Shown here in pieces: positions 1 through 8,810 of a DNA stretch of 64,000 nt (the stretch's first letter is position 1; each line of letters starts with the position of its first letter). The notes below the pieces were generated by a model, which saw only the letters and a program-made list of their open reading frames with translations, was not told the DNA's origin and made no database searches. The stretch is from Streptomyces sp. Edi4 (GTDB taxonomy: Bacteria > Actinomycetota > Actinomycetes > Streptomycetales > Streptomycetaceae): positions 7,378,001 to 7,442,000 of the forward strand of contig NZ_JBEJGY010000004.1 of assembly GCF_040253615.1 (NCBI RefSeq). Direction: 5' to 3'. The position numbers were made by a program, and so were the translations under genes.

Positions 1-630
1 TGTGCTGTTCGCGCAGGAGGGCTCGGCTGACGCGGCGCTGCTCGACCAGACGGCGTACGCCCAGCCCGCGCTGTTCGCGGTGGAGACCGCGCTGTTCCGG
101 CTGACCGAAGCCCTCGGCGTACGCCCCGAGCTGCTGGCCGGGCACTCCATCGGCGAGATCAGCGCCGCCCATGCCGCCGGTGTGTTCTCGCTGGAGGACG
201 CGTGCACCCTGGTCGCGGCGCGCGGGCGGCTGATGCAGGCGCTGCCCGAGGGCGGTGTGATGGCCGCCCTCCAGGCCACCGAGGAGGATGTCCTCGTACT
301 CCTCGAAGGCGTCGAGGACGTGGCGATCGCCGCCGTCAACGGGCCGCGTGCGGTGGTGGTTTCGGGCGCCGCCGCCTCCGTGGACAAGGTCGTGGAAGCG
401 GTACGGGCCCAGGGGGGCAAGACCACCCTCCTCAAGGTCTCCCACGGCTTCCACTCACCCCTGATGGACCCCATGCTGGAGGACTTCAGGGACGTACTCA
501 CCGGACTCACCTACCACGAGCCCCGCATCCCCCTCGTCTCCAACGTCACCGGCCGCACCGCCACACCGGGTGAACTCACCACGTCCGAGTACTGGGTCAC
601 CCACGTCCGCGAAGCCGTCCGTTTCGCCGA
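1..630 (+). repeat. Acyltransferase-domain repeat, copy 1
   Basis: This stretch aligns without gaps, at a constant offset of 5953 bases, to 5954-6583. The two share long identical runs, with scattered single-base differences. Similarity drops sharply at about 630/6583, just after the codons for VRFADG. The left border of this copy is outside the window. Confidence 0.85.
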
Positions 631-3600
631 CGGCATCCAGGCGCTGGCTGCCGAAGGTGCGGGCACGTTCCTGGAGATCGGCCCCGACGCGGTCCTGACC
701 GCCATGGCCCCGAGCGCCCTGGACGACGACACGGCCGCCGTGTTCATTCCGCTCCTGCGCCGCAACCGCCCCGAGGAAGCCGAAACCCTCACCGCGCTGG
801 CCCGTTTCTGGACCACCGGCCACACGATCGACTGGCCCGTCCTGCTCACCAGTGCCCCGACCCGGCCGGTCGACCTGCCCACGTACCCCTTCCAGCGCCG
901 CCGCTACTGGATCGACGGCTACTCGCCCTTCGGGGCGGCCTCCGGCACCGGCGATCACCCCCTGCTGGGCGCGGCCGTCGTACTCGCCGAGTCCGACGGG
1001 CTGCTCTTCAGCGGCCGGCTCTCCACCCGCACGCAGCCCTGGCTCGCCGACCACGCCATGGGTGACACCGTCATCTTCCCCGGCACGGGCTTCGTCGAGA
1101 TGGCGATCGGAGCCGGTGACCAGGCGGGGGCGGGGGTGCTTTCCGAGATGACCCTGGAGACTCCGCTGGTGCTCCCGGAGCACGGCGTGGTTCACACGCA
1201 GCTCGTGGTCAACGCGCCCGACGACGCCGGTCACCGTGCCTTCAGCATCCATTCGCGCGTCGAGGACGCGTCCGGTGACGCGTCGTGGACGCGACACGCC
1301 ACCGGTGTGCTCGGCACGAGTGCGCAGCACGGTTCGCAGGAGACCGAGTTCGGCGTCTGGCCTCCGGTGGGGGCGGTGCCGGTTGAGGTGGAGGGTGTGT
1401 ATGAGCGGTATGCGGAGGGTGGGTTGGTGTATGGCCCGGTGTTCCGGGGCCTGCGTGCGGCGTGGCGGTTGGACGGGGATGTGTTCGCGGAGGTGGTGTT
1501 GCCGGAGGGTGTGAGTGTGGAGGGGTTCGGGTTGCATCCGGCGGTGCTGGACGCGGCGTTGCACGCGGTGGGTTTGATGGGCGTGGGGGAGGAACGGGCG
1601 GGTCTGCCGTTCGCGTGGTCGGGTGTGGAGCTGTTCGCGACGGGTGCGTCGGCGTTGCGGGTGCGGGTTCGCCCGGTGTCCCCGACCTCGGGCCTGGGTG
1701 CGGGCGCGGGTGTGGGCGCGGTGTCCATCGAGGTGGCGGACGCCGCCGGTCGCGCCGTCGCCTCCGTGGAACGGCTGGACGTCCGGCCGATCACGGAAGA
1801 GCAACTGGCCCAAGCGCGCGCCGAGTTCCACGACTCGCTGTTCCGCGTCGACTGGACGCCGGTGCCTTCCGCCACCGCTCCGGCTGCTCCGGCCGAGCTC
1901 GGCAAGTGGGTGGTCATCGGCACCGGCGCCGCCTCCGAGTGGTCCGAGACTCTGGCCACCGCCGTGCCCAGCAGCGCGCTGGTACCCGAGCTGCGGGACG
2001 CCGGGGACGCGGGTGTGATCGTGCTGCCCGTCCTCGCGGACGTACGTACGGAAGACGGAAGCGGCACCGGAGACGGCAGCGCCATGGCGGAAGCCGTACG
2101 CGAGCGCACGCATCGGGCCCTCGCCGACCTCCAACTGTGGCTGGACGAGGAGCGGTTCGCCGACGCGACCCTCGTGGTGGTGACGCGGGGCGCGGTGCCC
2201 ACGGCGGCCGGGGACGTCAGCGATCTCGCGGGTGCGGCCGTGGGCGGTCTCGTACGGTCGGCGCAGATGGAGAATCCGGGCCGGATCGTGCTGGTCGACG
2301 TGGACGGCCACGAGGCGTCCCTCGCCGCGTTGCCCCGGGCCGTGCAGACGGGTGAGCCACAACTCGCCGTCCGTGAGAGCGTGTTGTTCGTTCCGAGGCT
2401 GGCGCGGGCGGCGGTTGCCGCTCGGAGCGCCGAGGAGTCGAAGGTCTGGGACACCCAAGGCACGGTTCTGGTGACCGGCGCCACCGGAGCCCTGGGCGCC
2501 CTGGTCGCCCGGCACCTGGTCGCCGAGCACGGAGTGGGCCACGTCCTGCTGGTCAGCCGGCGCGGCGCGCAGGCGCCCCGCGCCGCCGAGCTCGAGGCCG
2601 AGCTGTCCGGACTGGGCGCCGCCGTGACGTTCGCCGCGTGTGACGTCGCCGACCGCGACCAGCTCGCCGGCGTATTGGCGGCCGTCCCGGCGGACCACCC
2701 GCTGACCGGCGTGGTGCATGTCGCGGGCACTCTTGACGACGGTGTCATCGGCTCGCTCACACCGGAGCGCATGAACACGGTGCTGCGGCCTAAGACCGAC
2801 GCGGCCTGGAACCTGCACGAGCTGACCCGTGACCTCGACCTGTCCGCGTTCGTGCTCTTCTCCTCCATCGCCGGCGCTCTCGGCGTGCCGGGGCAGGGCA
2901 ACTACGCGGCGGCCAACTCCTTCCTCGACGCCTTGGCCCAGCACCGCCGGGCCCAGGGGTTGGTGGCAAGCTCGCTGGCCTGGGGCATGTGGGCGGACGA
3001 CGGCGGCATGGCAAGCGGCCTGAGCGGCGCGGACACGCACCGGATGGCGCGGTCGGGCGCCGGGGCACTCACCGCCGAACAGGGCCTCGCGCTGTTCGAC
3101 GCGGCCGTGCTCGGCCAGGACCCCGCAAACTCACCGGCCGACGCGCTCCTCGTACCGGCCCTCCTGGACGTACGCGCCATGGCGCAGGGCGGGGACGGGC
3201 AACTGCCTCCGCTCTTCCGGGGCCTGGTGCGGCCGCCGGCCCGCAGGACCGCGCAGGCGCAGGCGCAGACGCAATCGCCGGTGGACGCGCAGAGTCTGCG
3301 CGCACGCCTCGCACAGACTCCGGCGTCGGAGCGGAAGGATCTCCTGATCGAGGTGGTGCGGACACAGGCCGCGGTGGTGCTCGGACACGCCGACGCACAG
3401 ACGGTGGACCCCGACCAGTCGTTCAACGCCCTGGGATTCGACTCGCTGACAGCCGTGGAGTTCCGTAACGGCCTGAACGCCGCGACGGGGCTGCGCCTTC
3501 CGGCCGCGCTGATCTTCGACTACCCGAGCACCCGCGCGGTCGCGGATCACCTGTGGGCGGAGCTCGCTCCCCAGGTGGAGGACGACAGGGGAGAACCGGG

Positions 3601-3967
3601 TGCCGGCTCCGCCGAGGACCGCATCCGTACGGCGCTCGCCGCGATTCCGCTGTCCCGGCTGCGGGAGGCGGGCCTGATGGACAGCCTGCTGGAACTCGCC
3701 GGGGTCGAGGCCGGCCTCGCGACGAGTGACGCGGACGAGGCGGCGGACTCCATCGACGCGATGGACGCCGAGGCCCTGATCAGCATGGCCCTCGCGGATA
3801 CCGGTCCGGGCTCAGGCTCGGGTGACACCTCCCCGTACGGCGATGCCGACGGCTCCACCATCGGCGACGGCAGCGCCTATGAGACGTCCTACGCATCCGG
3901 CTCCGAGAACGACTACGACTACGACACATTCGACGTCGACGTCGACGACACGACGCGGGAGAAGTGA
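1..3967 (+). CDS. Type I modular polyketide synthase, partial (AT-DH-KR-ACP)
   Basis: The 5' end lies outside the window; the reading frame is open from base 2, inside an acyltransferase domain. Domains in order: AT with the GHSIGE nucleophile (about residues 47-52 of the visible part) and HGFH at 148-151, which resembles the HAFH of malonyl-CoA-specific ATs; DH with catalytic His at about 351 and Asp at about 517 (LDAALH); KR with the NADPH motif TGATGALG near 824, an LDD motif at 911-913 (B-type stereochemistry) and catalytic Tyr near 968 (NYAAAN); ACP with the phosphopantetheine Ser near 1148 (GFDSL). No enoylreductase is present, so the module should leave a double bond. In the DH motif the usual Gly five positions along from His is Asp, with a Gly one place earlier; activity is still expected. 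The protein ends in a helical docking region and an acidic Asp/Tyr-rich tail. The stop lies 7 bases before the next PKS gene. Confidence 0.95.
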   Translation, partial: VLFAQEGSADAALLDQTAYAQPALFAVETALFRLTEALGVRPELLAGHSIGEISAAHAAGVFSLEDACTLVAARGRLMQALPEGGVMAALQATEEDVLVLLEGVEDVAIAAVNGPRAVVVSGAAASVDKVVEAVRAQGGKTTLLKVSHGFHSPLMDPMLEDFRDVLTGLTYHEPRIPLVSNVTGRTATPGELTTSEYWVTHVREAVRFADGIQALAAEGAGTFLEIGPDAVLTAMAPSALDDDTAAVFIPLLRRNRPEEAETLTALARFWTTGHTIDWPVLLTSAPTRPVDLPTYPFQRRRYWIDGYSPFGAASGTGDHPLLGAAVVLAESDGLLFSGRLSTRTQPWLADHAMGDTVIFPGTGFVEMAIGAGDQAGAGVLSEMTLETPLVLPEHGVVHTQLVVNAPDDAGHRAFSIHSRVEDASGDASWTRHATGVLGTSAQHGSQETEFGVWPPVGAVPVEVEGVYERYAEGGLVYGPVFRGLRAAWRLDGDVFAEVVLPEGVSVEGFGLHPAVLDAALHAVGLMGVGEERAGLPFAWSGVELFATGASALRVRVRPVSPTSGLGAGAGVGAVSIEVADAAGRAVASVERLDVRPITEEQLAQARAEFHDSLFRVDWTPVPSATAPAAPAELGKWVVIGTGAASEWSETLATAVPSSALVPELRDAGDAGVIVLPVLADVRTEDGSGTGDGSAMAEAVRERTHRALADLQLWLDEERFADATLVVVTRGAVPTAAGDVSDLAGAAVGGLVRSAQMENPGRIVLVDVDGHEASLAALPRAVQTGEPQLAVRESVLFVPRLARAAVAARSAEESKVWDTQGTVLVTGATGALGALVARHLVAEHGVGHVLLVSRRGAQAPRAAELEAELSGLGAAVTFAACDVADRDQLAGVLAAVPADHPLTGVVHVAGTLDDGVIGSLTPERMNTVLRPKTDAAWNLHELTRDLDLSAFVLFSSIAGALGVPGQGNYAAANSFLDALAQHRRAQGLVASSLAWGMWADDGGMASGLSGADTHRMARSGAGALTAEQGLALFDAAVLGQDPANSPADALLVPALLDVRAMAQGGDGQLPPLFRGLVRPPARRTAQAQAQTQSPVDAQSLRARLAQTPASERKDLLIEVVRTQAAVVLGHADAQTVDPDQSFNALGFDSLTAVEFRNGLNAATGLRLPAALIFDYPSTRAVADHLWAELAPQVEDDRGEPGAGSAEDRIRTALAAIPLSRLREAGLMDSLLELAGVEAGLATSDADEAADSIDAMDAEALISMALADTGPGSGSGDTSPYGDADGSTIGDGSAYETSYASGSENDYDYDTFDVDVDDTTREK

Positions 3968-3974
3968 CACTGCC

Positions 3975-6900
3975 ATGACTGAGCCCAGTCGTCCCAGTCG
4001 GCCTCCACAGCCCGCGCGGCCCGATCGGCCCGCCGCCGATTCCAAGGCGAAGTCACGAGCGAAGGCCGAAGTGAATCCCCGAGCGACGCCTCAACCGACA
4101 TCCCACGTTGCGCCTCAACCGACATCCCACGTGACGTCCCGAGGGACCTCCCACGTAGCGTCCCAAGCGACGCCCGAGGCGAAGCTCGTCGACGCGCTGC
4201 GTACCTCCGTCAAGGAGACCGAGCGCCTGCGCGAGCAGAACCGAAAACTGACCGCGATGGCGCGCGAACCGCTGGCCATCGTCGGCATGTCCTGCCGGTA
4301 CCCGGGCGGGGTCCGCTCGCCCGAAGACCTGTGGCGCCTCGTCAGCGAGGAGACCGACGCCATCTCCGGGTTCCCCGACGACCGGGGCTGGGACCTGGAC
4401 GCCCTGTACGACCCCGATCCGGAGCACGACGGGACCTCCTACTCCCGCCACGGCGGGTTCCTGCACGACGCGGGCGACTTCGACCCCTCCTTCTTCGGCG
4501 TGGCGCCGCGCGAGGCCCCCGCCATAGACCCGCAGCAACGGCTGCTCCTCGAGGCGTCATGGGAGGCGCTCGAGCACGCGCGGATGGACCCGGGCACCCT
4601 GCGCGGCAGCAGAACAGGTGTGTTCGCCGGTGTGATGTACCACGACTACATCAACAGCTACGGCAGCGGCAGCGTCGTCTCGGGCCGGGTCTCCTACACC
4701 TTCGGATTCGAGGGGCCCGCGGTGACGGTGGACACGGCATGCTCGTCGTCCCTGGTCGCGCTGCACCTGGCCGCGCAGGCCCTGCGCAATGGTGAGTGCT
4801 CGCTCGCGCTCGCGGCAGGCGTCACCGTGATGTCGACGCCGGGAACCTTCGTCGACTTCAGCAGGCAACGGGGTCTGTCCGCGGACGGCCGGTGCAAGTC
4901 GTTCGCCGACGCGGCCGACGGCACGGGCTTCTCCGAGGGCGTCGGCGTACTCGTGGTGGAGCGCCTGTCGGACGCGCGGCGCAATGGTCATCGGGTGCTC
5001 GCCCTCGTACGGGGCAGCGCGGTGAACCAGGACGGCGCGAGCAACGGCCTCACCGCACCAAACGGCCCGGCCCAACAGCGCGTGATCCGGGCCGCGTTGG
5101 CGAACGCGAGGCTGTCGTCGGACCAAGTGGACGCCGTGGAGGCGCACGGTACCGGCACGGTCCTCGGCGACCCGATCGAGGCCCAGGCCCTCCTCGCCAC
5201 CTATGGTCAGAATCGACCGGAGGAGCGCCCGTTGTGGCTGGGTTCGGTGAAGTCGAACCTGGGTCACACCCAGGCCGCCGCCGGTGTCGCCGGGATCATC
5301 AAGATGGTGATGGCGATGCGTCACGGCGTGCTGCCCAAGACCCTGCACGTGGATCAGCCGTCGTCGAAGGTGGACTGGACCGCCGGCGGCGTGGAACTTC
5401 TGACGCGATCCCGGCCATGGACGGCGGACAGGCCCCGACGTGCCGCCGTCTCGTCGTTCGGGATCAGCGGGACGAACGCGCACGTCATCCTGGAGCAGGC
5501 CCCGGCCACCGCACCCTCGGACAGTGAGAGCCCCGGGCCGGCCACCACCACCCCGATCCTCTGGCCGCTCTCCGGGGCAAGCCCCGCTGCCCTGCGCGAC
5601 CAGGCCGTCCGCCTCCTGCCCCTCCTCGACGACGCCACGGGCCCCACCCCCACCGACATCGGGTACGCCCTGGCCACCACCCGCGCCCACCACGACCACC
5701 GCGCGGTCATCACCACCATCGACTCCGCCGGACTCCGCACCGCCCTCACCGCCCTCACCACCGACACCCCCAATCCCCACACCACCCGAGCCACCGCCCG
5801 CACCACAGGAAAGACCGCCTTCCTCTTCACTGGTCAGGGTGCGCAACGCCTCGGCATGGGCCGCGAACTCGTCGCCGCCTTCCCGGTGTTCGCGACCGCT
5901 CTTGATGAGGTGTGCGGGCACCTGGACCCGCTCCTGGACCGTCCGTTGAAGGATGTGCTGTTCGCGGGGGAGGGCTCGGCTGAGGCGGCGCTGCTTGACC
6001 AGACGGCGTACGCGCAGCCCGCACTGTTCGCGATCGAGACCGCGTTGTTCCGGCTGACCGAATCCCTGGGCATACGCCCCGATTTGCTGGCCGGGCACTC
6101 CATCGGCGAGATCAGCGCCGCCCACGCCGCCGGTGTGTTCTCCCTGGAGGACGCGTGCACCCTGGTAGCGGCGCGCGGACGGTTGATGCAGGCGCTGCCC
6201 GAGGGCGGCGTGATGGCCGCCCTCCAGGCCACCGAGGAGGATGTCCTCGTACTCCTCGAAGGTATCGAGGACGTGGCCATCGCCGCCGTCAACGGCCCCC
6301 GAGCCGTGGTCATTTCAGGCGCCGCCACCTCCGTGGACAAGGTGGTGTCATCGGTACGCAAGCAGGGCGGGAAGACGACCCGGCTCAAGGTCTCCCACGC
6401 CTTCCACTCACCCCTCATGGACCCCATGCTGGAGGGCTTCAGGGACGTACTCACGGGACTCACCTACCACGAGCCCCGCATTCCCATCGTCTCCAAGGTC
6501 ACCGGCCACATCGCCACCCCAGGCCGGCTGACCTCCCCCGAGTACTGGGTCACCCACGTCCGCGAAGCCGTCCGCTTCGCCGATGGGGTGCGCGCCGCTG
6601 TCGCGCGGGGCGTGACGCGGTTCGTGGAGGTCGGGCCGGACGCGGTGTTGTCGGGGCTCGTGCAGGCCTGCCTGGAACCCGCCGCCGCCCAGCGGACGAC
6701 CGTCGTTCCGCTGGTGCGCAAGCGGCGTGACGAGGTCCGGACGGTACTGGCGGGGGTGGGACTGCTGCACGCCTGTGGGGCCCCGGTGGACTGGCCGGCA
6801 CTGTACGAGGACAGTGGAGCGCGGGCGGTGGATCTGCCCACCTACCCCTTCCAGCACCGCCGCTACTGGATCGACTCGCCGGCGCTCTTCGGCGGGACCG

Positions 6901-8279
6901 TCACCGACGGGATCGCTCCCGTGTCCCTTCGGCACGAGGATGCCGCTGCCGAGGCCCAGGAGGCGCACCGGCTGCGCGTGCGTCTGGCCGAACTCCCGGA
7001 CGCCGAACAGGACAAGCTCCTGACGGAGCTCGTGCTGGAACACGTGGCAGCGGTCCTGGGCCATGACTCGGTGCAAGAGGTCGATCCCGAGCGGGGTTTC
7101 CTCGAGTCCGGCATCGACTCCCTCTCCGCCATGGAGTTGCGGAAGGGGCTCCAGCGCGCCACCGGCGTGGAGATCCCGGCCTCGGCGGTGTTCGATCTCG
7201 GCGACCCGGTCCGGTTCGCCGCGTACCTGCGTACCGCGTTGGGCTCCGCGCCTTCGGTGGCGCCGGTCCGTTCCTCCGTCGCTTCCGTGACCGGGGCGTC
7301 GTCCGCCGGGGCATCGTCCTTGCCCGAAACGCTCAGTGAGCTGTTCCGGGCCGCTGTGAAGGCGGGCAAGATGGCCGAGGGCACGGCCGTCCTGAACGCG
7401 GTGGCCGATCTGCGCCCCGCCTTCAGGACCGCCGCCGAACTGGAGACCTCGCACCGCGTGGGCGCACCGGTGCGGCTGGCCCGTGGGCCGCGCGGGCCCA
7501 TGCTGATCTGCTTCCCTTCGCCCATGGCGCTCGCCGGAGCCCAGCAGTACGCGCGGCTCGCCGCGAACTTCAGGGAGGTCCGTGACGTCCACGTCGTGAC
7601 ACCGCCCGGGTTCGTGGACGGGGAGCCGCTGCCGGTGTCGGTGGACGCGGTCGTGGACCACTTCGCCGCGAGCGTGCGGCGGCTGGCTGGTGACGAGCCG
7701 TTCGTGCTGGTCGGCTACTCCTCCGGCGGCCAGTTCGCGCACGCCACGGCGTCCCGCCTCGAGAGCGAGGGGGTGGCGCCCTCCGCGATCGTGCTCCTCG
7801 ACACCTATCTGCCCACGGACGCAAACGACGACGAAGGTGGTAGTGCGACGGGAGGAGAACCGGATGCGGGGGAGGGGGCGTCCGACGGTCTCTGGGCGCA
7901 CATGCTGGGCGGGATGATGGAGCGCGAGGACGCCTTCGGCACTTTCACCGCGGCGAGGCTGTCCGCCATGGGCCGCTACAGCTCGCTCATCACCCGATGC
8001 GATCCCCAGCCGGTCGCCGCGCCCGTTCTTTTTGTGCGCCCGACGCGGTCGTTCATGGAGCAGAGCGCACGCGTGGAGACGGACGGTGCGACAGATGCGG
8101 CAGAGAAGGGGGCCGGCGTGAGCGTGCGGGTCGAGAACGACGAAAGCTGGCGCTCCTCCTGGCCGGCTCCGCACACACTGCGTGAAATCGAGGCGAACCA
8201 CTTCACTCTGCTGGAGAACGCGGCACCTGACACGGCTCAGGCCGTCGAAAGGTGGCTCGGCTCGCTAGAAAAAAACTGA
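3975..8279 (+). CDS. Type I modular polyketide synthase, terminal module (KS-AT-ACP-TE)
   Basis: The ATG at 3975 follows the upstream stop by 7 bases; an open frame extends to 3822 but overlaps the previous gene, so 3975 is preferred (1434 residues). Domains: a basic Pro/Arg/Lys-rich leader with TSHV repeats, a coiled-coil docking helix, KS (active Cys256 in TACSSS, then HGTGT and the KSNLGH histidine), AT (Ser709 in GHSIGE; HAFH at 808-811, malonyl type), ACP (Ser1049 in GIDSL), and a C-terminal thioesterase with the nucleophile Ser1249 in GYSSG and probable His1409 in NHFTLL. There is no reductive domain, so the last extension should leave a beta-keto group. The TE makes this the chain-releasing protein, by macrolactonisation or hydrolysis. 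The AT is nearly identical in DNA to that of the preceding protein. Confidence 0.96.
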   Translation: MTEPSRPSRPPQPARPDRPAADSKAKSRAKAEVNPRATPQPTSHVAPQPTSHVTSRGTSHVASQATPEAKLVDALRTSVKETERLREQNRKLTAMAREPLAIVGMSCRYPGGVRSPEDLWRLVSEETDAISGFPDDRGWDLDALYDPDPEHDGTSYSRHGGFLHDAGDFDPSFFGVAPREAPAIDPQQRLLLEASWEALEHARMDPGTLRGSRTGVFAGVMYHDYINSYGSGSVVSGRVSYTFGFEGPAVTVDTACSSSLVALHLAAQALRNGECSLALAAGVTVMSTPGTFVDFSRQRGLSADGRCKSFADAADGTGFSEGVGVLVVERLSDARRNGHRVLALVRGSAVNQDGASNGLTAPNGPAQQRVIRAALANARLSSDQVDAVEAHGTGTVLGDPIEAQALLATYGQNRPEERPLWLGSVKSNLGHTQAAAGVAGIIKMVMAMRHGVLPKTLHVDQPSSKVDWTAGGVELLTRSRPWTADRPRRAAVSSFGISGTNAHVILEQAPATAPSDSESPGPATTTPILWPLSGASPAALRDQAVRLLPLLDDATGPTPTDIGYALATTRAHHDHRAVITTIDSAGLRTALTALTTDTPNPHTTRATARTTGKTAFLFTGQGAQRLGMGRELVAAFPVFATALDEVCGHLDPLLDRPLKDVLFAGEGSAEAALLDQTAYAQPALFAIETALFRLTESLGIRPDLLAGHSIGEISAAHAAGVFSLEDACTLVAARGRLMQALPEGGVMAALQATEEDVLVLLEGIEDVAIAAVNGPRAVVISGAATSVDKVVSSVRKQGGKTTRLKVSHAFHSPLMDPMLEGFRDVLTGLTYHEPRIPIVSKVTGHIATPGRLTSPEYWVTHVREAVRFADGVRAAVARGVTRFVEVGPDAVLSGLVQACLEPAAAQRTTVVPLVRKRRDEVRTVLAGVGLLHACGAPVDWPALYEDSGARAVDLPTYPFQHRRYWIDSPALFGGTVTDGIAPVSLRHEDAAAEAQEAHRLRVRLAELPDAEQDKLLTELVLEHVAAVLGHDSVQEVDPERGFLESGIDSLSAMELRKGLQRATGVEIPASAVFDLGDPVRFAAYLRTALGSAPSVAPVRSSVASVTGASSAGASSLPETLSELFRAAVKAGKMAEGTAVLNAVADLRPAFRTAAELETSHRVGAPVRLARGPRGPMLICFPSPMALAGAQQYARLAANFREVRDVHVVTPPGFVDGEPLPVSVDAVVDHFAASVRRLAGDEPFVLVGYSSGGQFAHATASRLESEGVAPSAIVLLDTYLPTDANDDEGGSATGGEPDAGEGASDGLWAHMLGGMMEREDAFGTFTAARLSAMGRYSSLITRCDPQPVAAPVLFVRPTRSFMEQSARVETDGATDAAEKGAGVSVRVENDESWRSSWPAPHTLREIEANHFTLLENAAPDTAQAVERWLGSLEKN
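4087..4156 (+). repeat. 24-bp tandem repeat in the PKS leader
   Basis: Two identical 22-base blocks start at 4087 and 4111, followed by a degenerate third copy ending at 4156, giving a 24-base period. In frame it encodes an eight-residue unit containing TSHV in the basic leader before the docking helix. The period is a multiple of three, so copy-number change would not shift the frame. Confidence 0.8.
5954..6583 (+). repeat. Acyltransferase-domain repeat, copy 2
   Basis: Partner of the block at 1-630, inside the AT of the terminal module. The proteins encoded by the two copies match over most of the AT catalytic core, then diverge in the C-terminal part of the domain. This is the pattern left by gene conversion or a recent module duplication. 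Confidence 0.85.
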
Positions 8280-8810
8280 CCAACCGGATTAGGGGCCCCG
8301 GCCCCGAGAGCGACCGGCCCCGGTGACGCCTACAGCGCACCGGGGCTTTGCGCTGCCCCCCAACTCGACTGGCGCGACTCGGCCAAGATGCGTCCGCGCT
8401 TGGCGTGAATTCAGCAATAAACACCCCTTAGGGGGGTTAGGGGATATGTCGAGTCCGGGGAAAACGCTTACAGTTAATTAACGTCAATGGAGATGGCGGG
8501 CCCATCTCTGTGCGCTGCGCCTCAAGTGCCCGCTGTGAAACTTTTACTTGCCGAGTATATTTATTCCGGAAGTGTGGATATTTGTAGTGCATTCGGTTAA
8601 TTCCCGGGTGGACCGGGCATTTTTGGAGCGGTTCGGATGACGGTGGCCGACTCCAATCGCGGAGGCCGCCACGCGTGGTACGCTCCGGCGCCTGAACGCA
8701 GGTGGGATCTCGTCGTGAGCGCGTTGTTGGCGAATCAAGTTCCCTGTCGTGCCCCCGGCTGCCACGGGAGGCGAGGAACCGTACCCCGGACGCAAGGGGA
8801 GAACGTACGC
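8280..8810 (+). promoter_or_regulatory. Intergenic region with TTAGGGG repeats upstream of the glycosyltransferase-like gene
   Basis: Apart from the terminator at 8317, this 531-base gap has no convincing gene. TTAGGGG occurs at 8289, 8428 and 8437; the last two are direct repeats with a 9-base period, and 8424-8434 is the inverted repeat CCCC-TTA-GGGG. An AT-rich stretch around 8540-8600 could hold a promoter. The direct repeats are a candidate site for the neighbouring LAL regulator or another activator; this is inference. An alternative upstream ATG at 8637, with GGAG eight bases before it, would extend the next gene by 58 residues. Confidence 0.4.
8317..8349 (+). terminator. Probable terminator after the PKS genes
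   Basis: A 9-bp GC-only stem, GCCCCGGTG at 8317-8325 pairing with CACCGGGGC at 8338-8346, has a 12-base loop and is followed by TTT. It lies 38 bases after the stop of the terminal PKS gene. Confidence 0.7.

Noticed and set aside
455..3040. Large antisense open frame (861 codons) opposite the first PKS gene
   Set aside because: It is an artefact of high-GC coding on the other strand; its product is a low-complexity Arg/Gly/His-rich string with no recognisable domain, while the sense strand encodes clear PKS domains.
6408..8201. Antisense open frame (597 codons) opposite the terminal PKS module
   Set aside because: Same high-GC shadow effect; no ribosome site or family pattern.
8637..8810. 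N-terminal extension of the glycosyltransferase-like protein
   Set aside because: The ATG at 8637 has a usable GGAG, but the 58 extra residues are unlike the family and the codon use is poor; the start at 8811 fits better. Kept as an alternative only.
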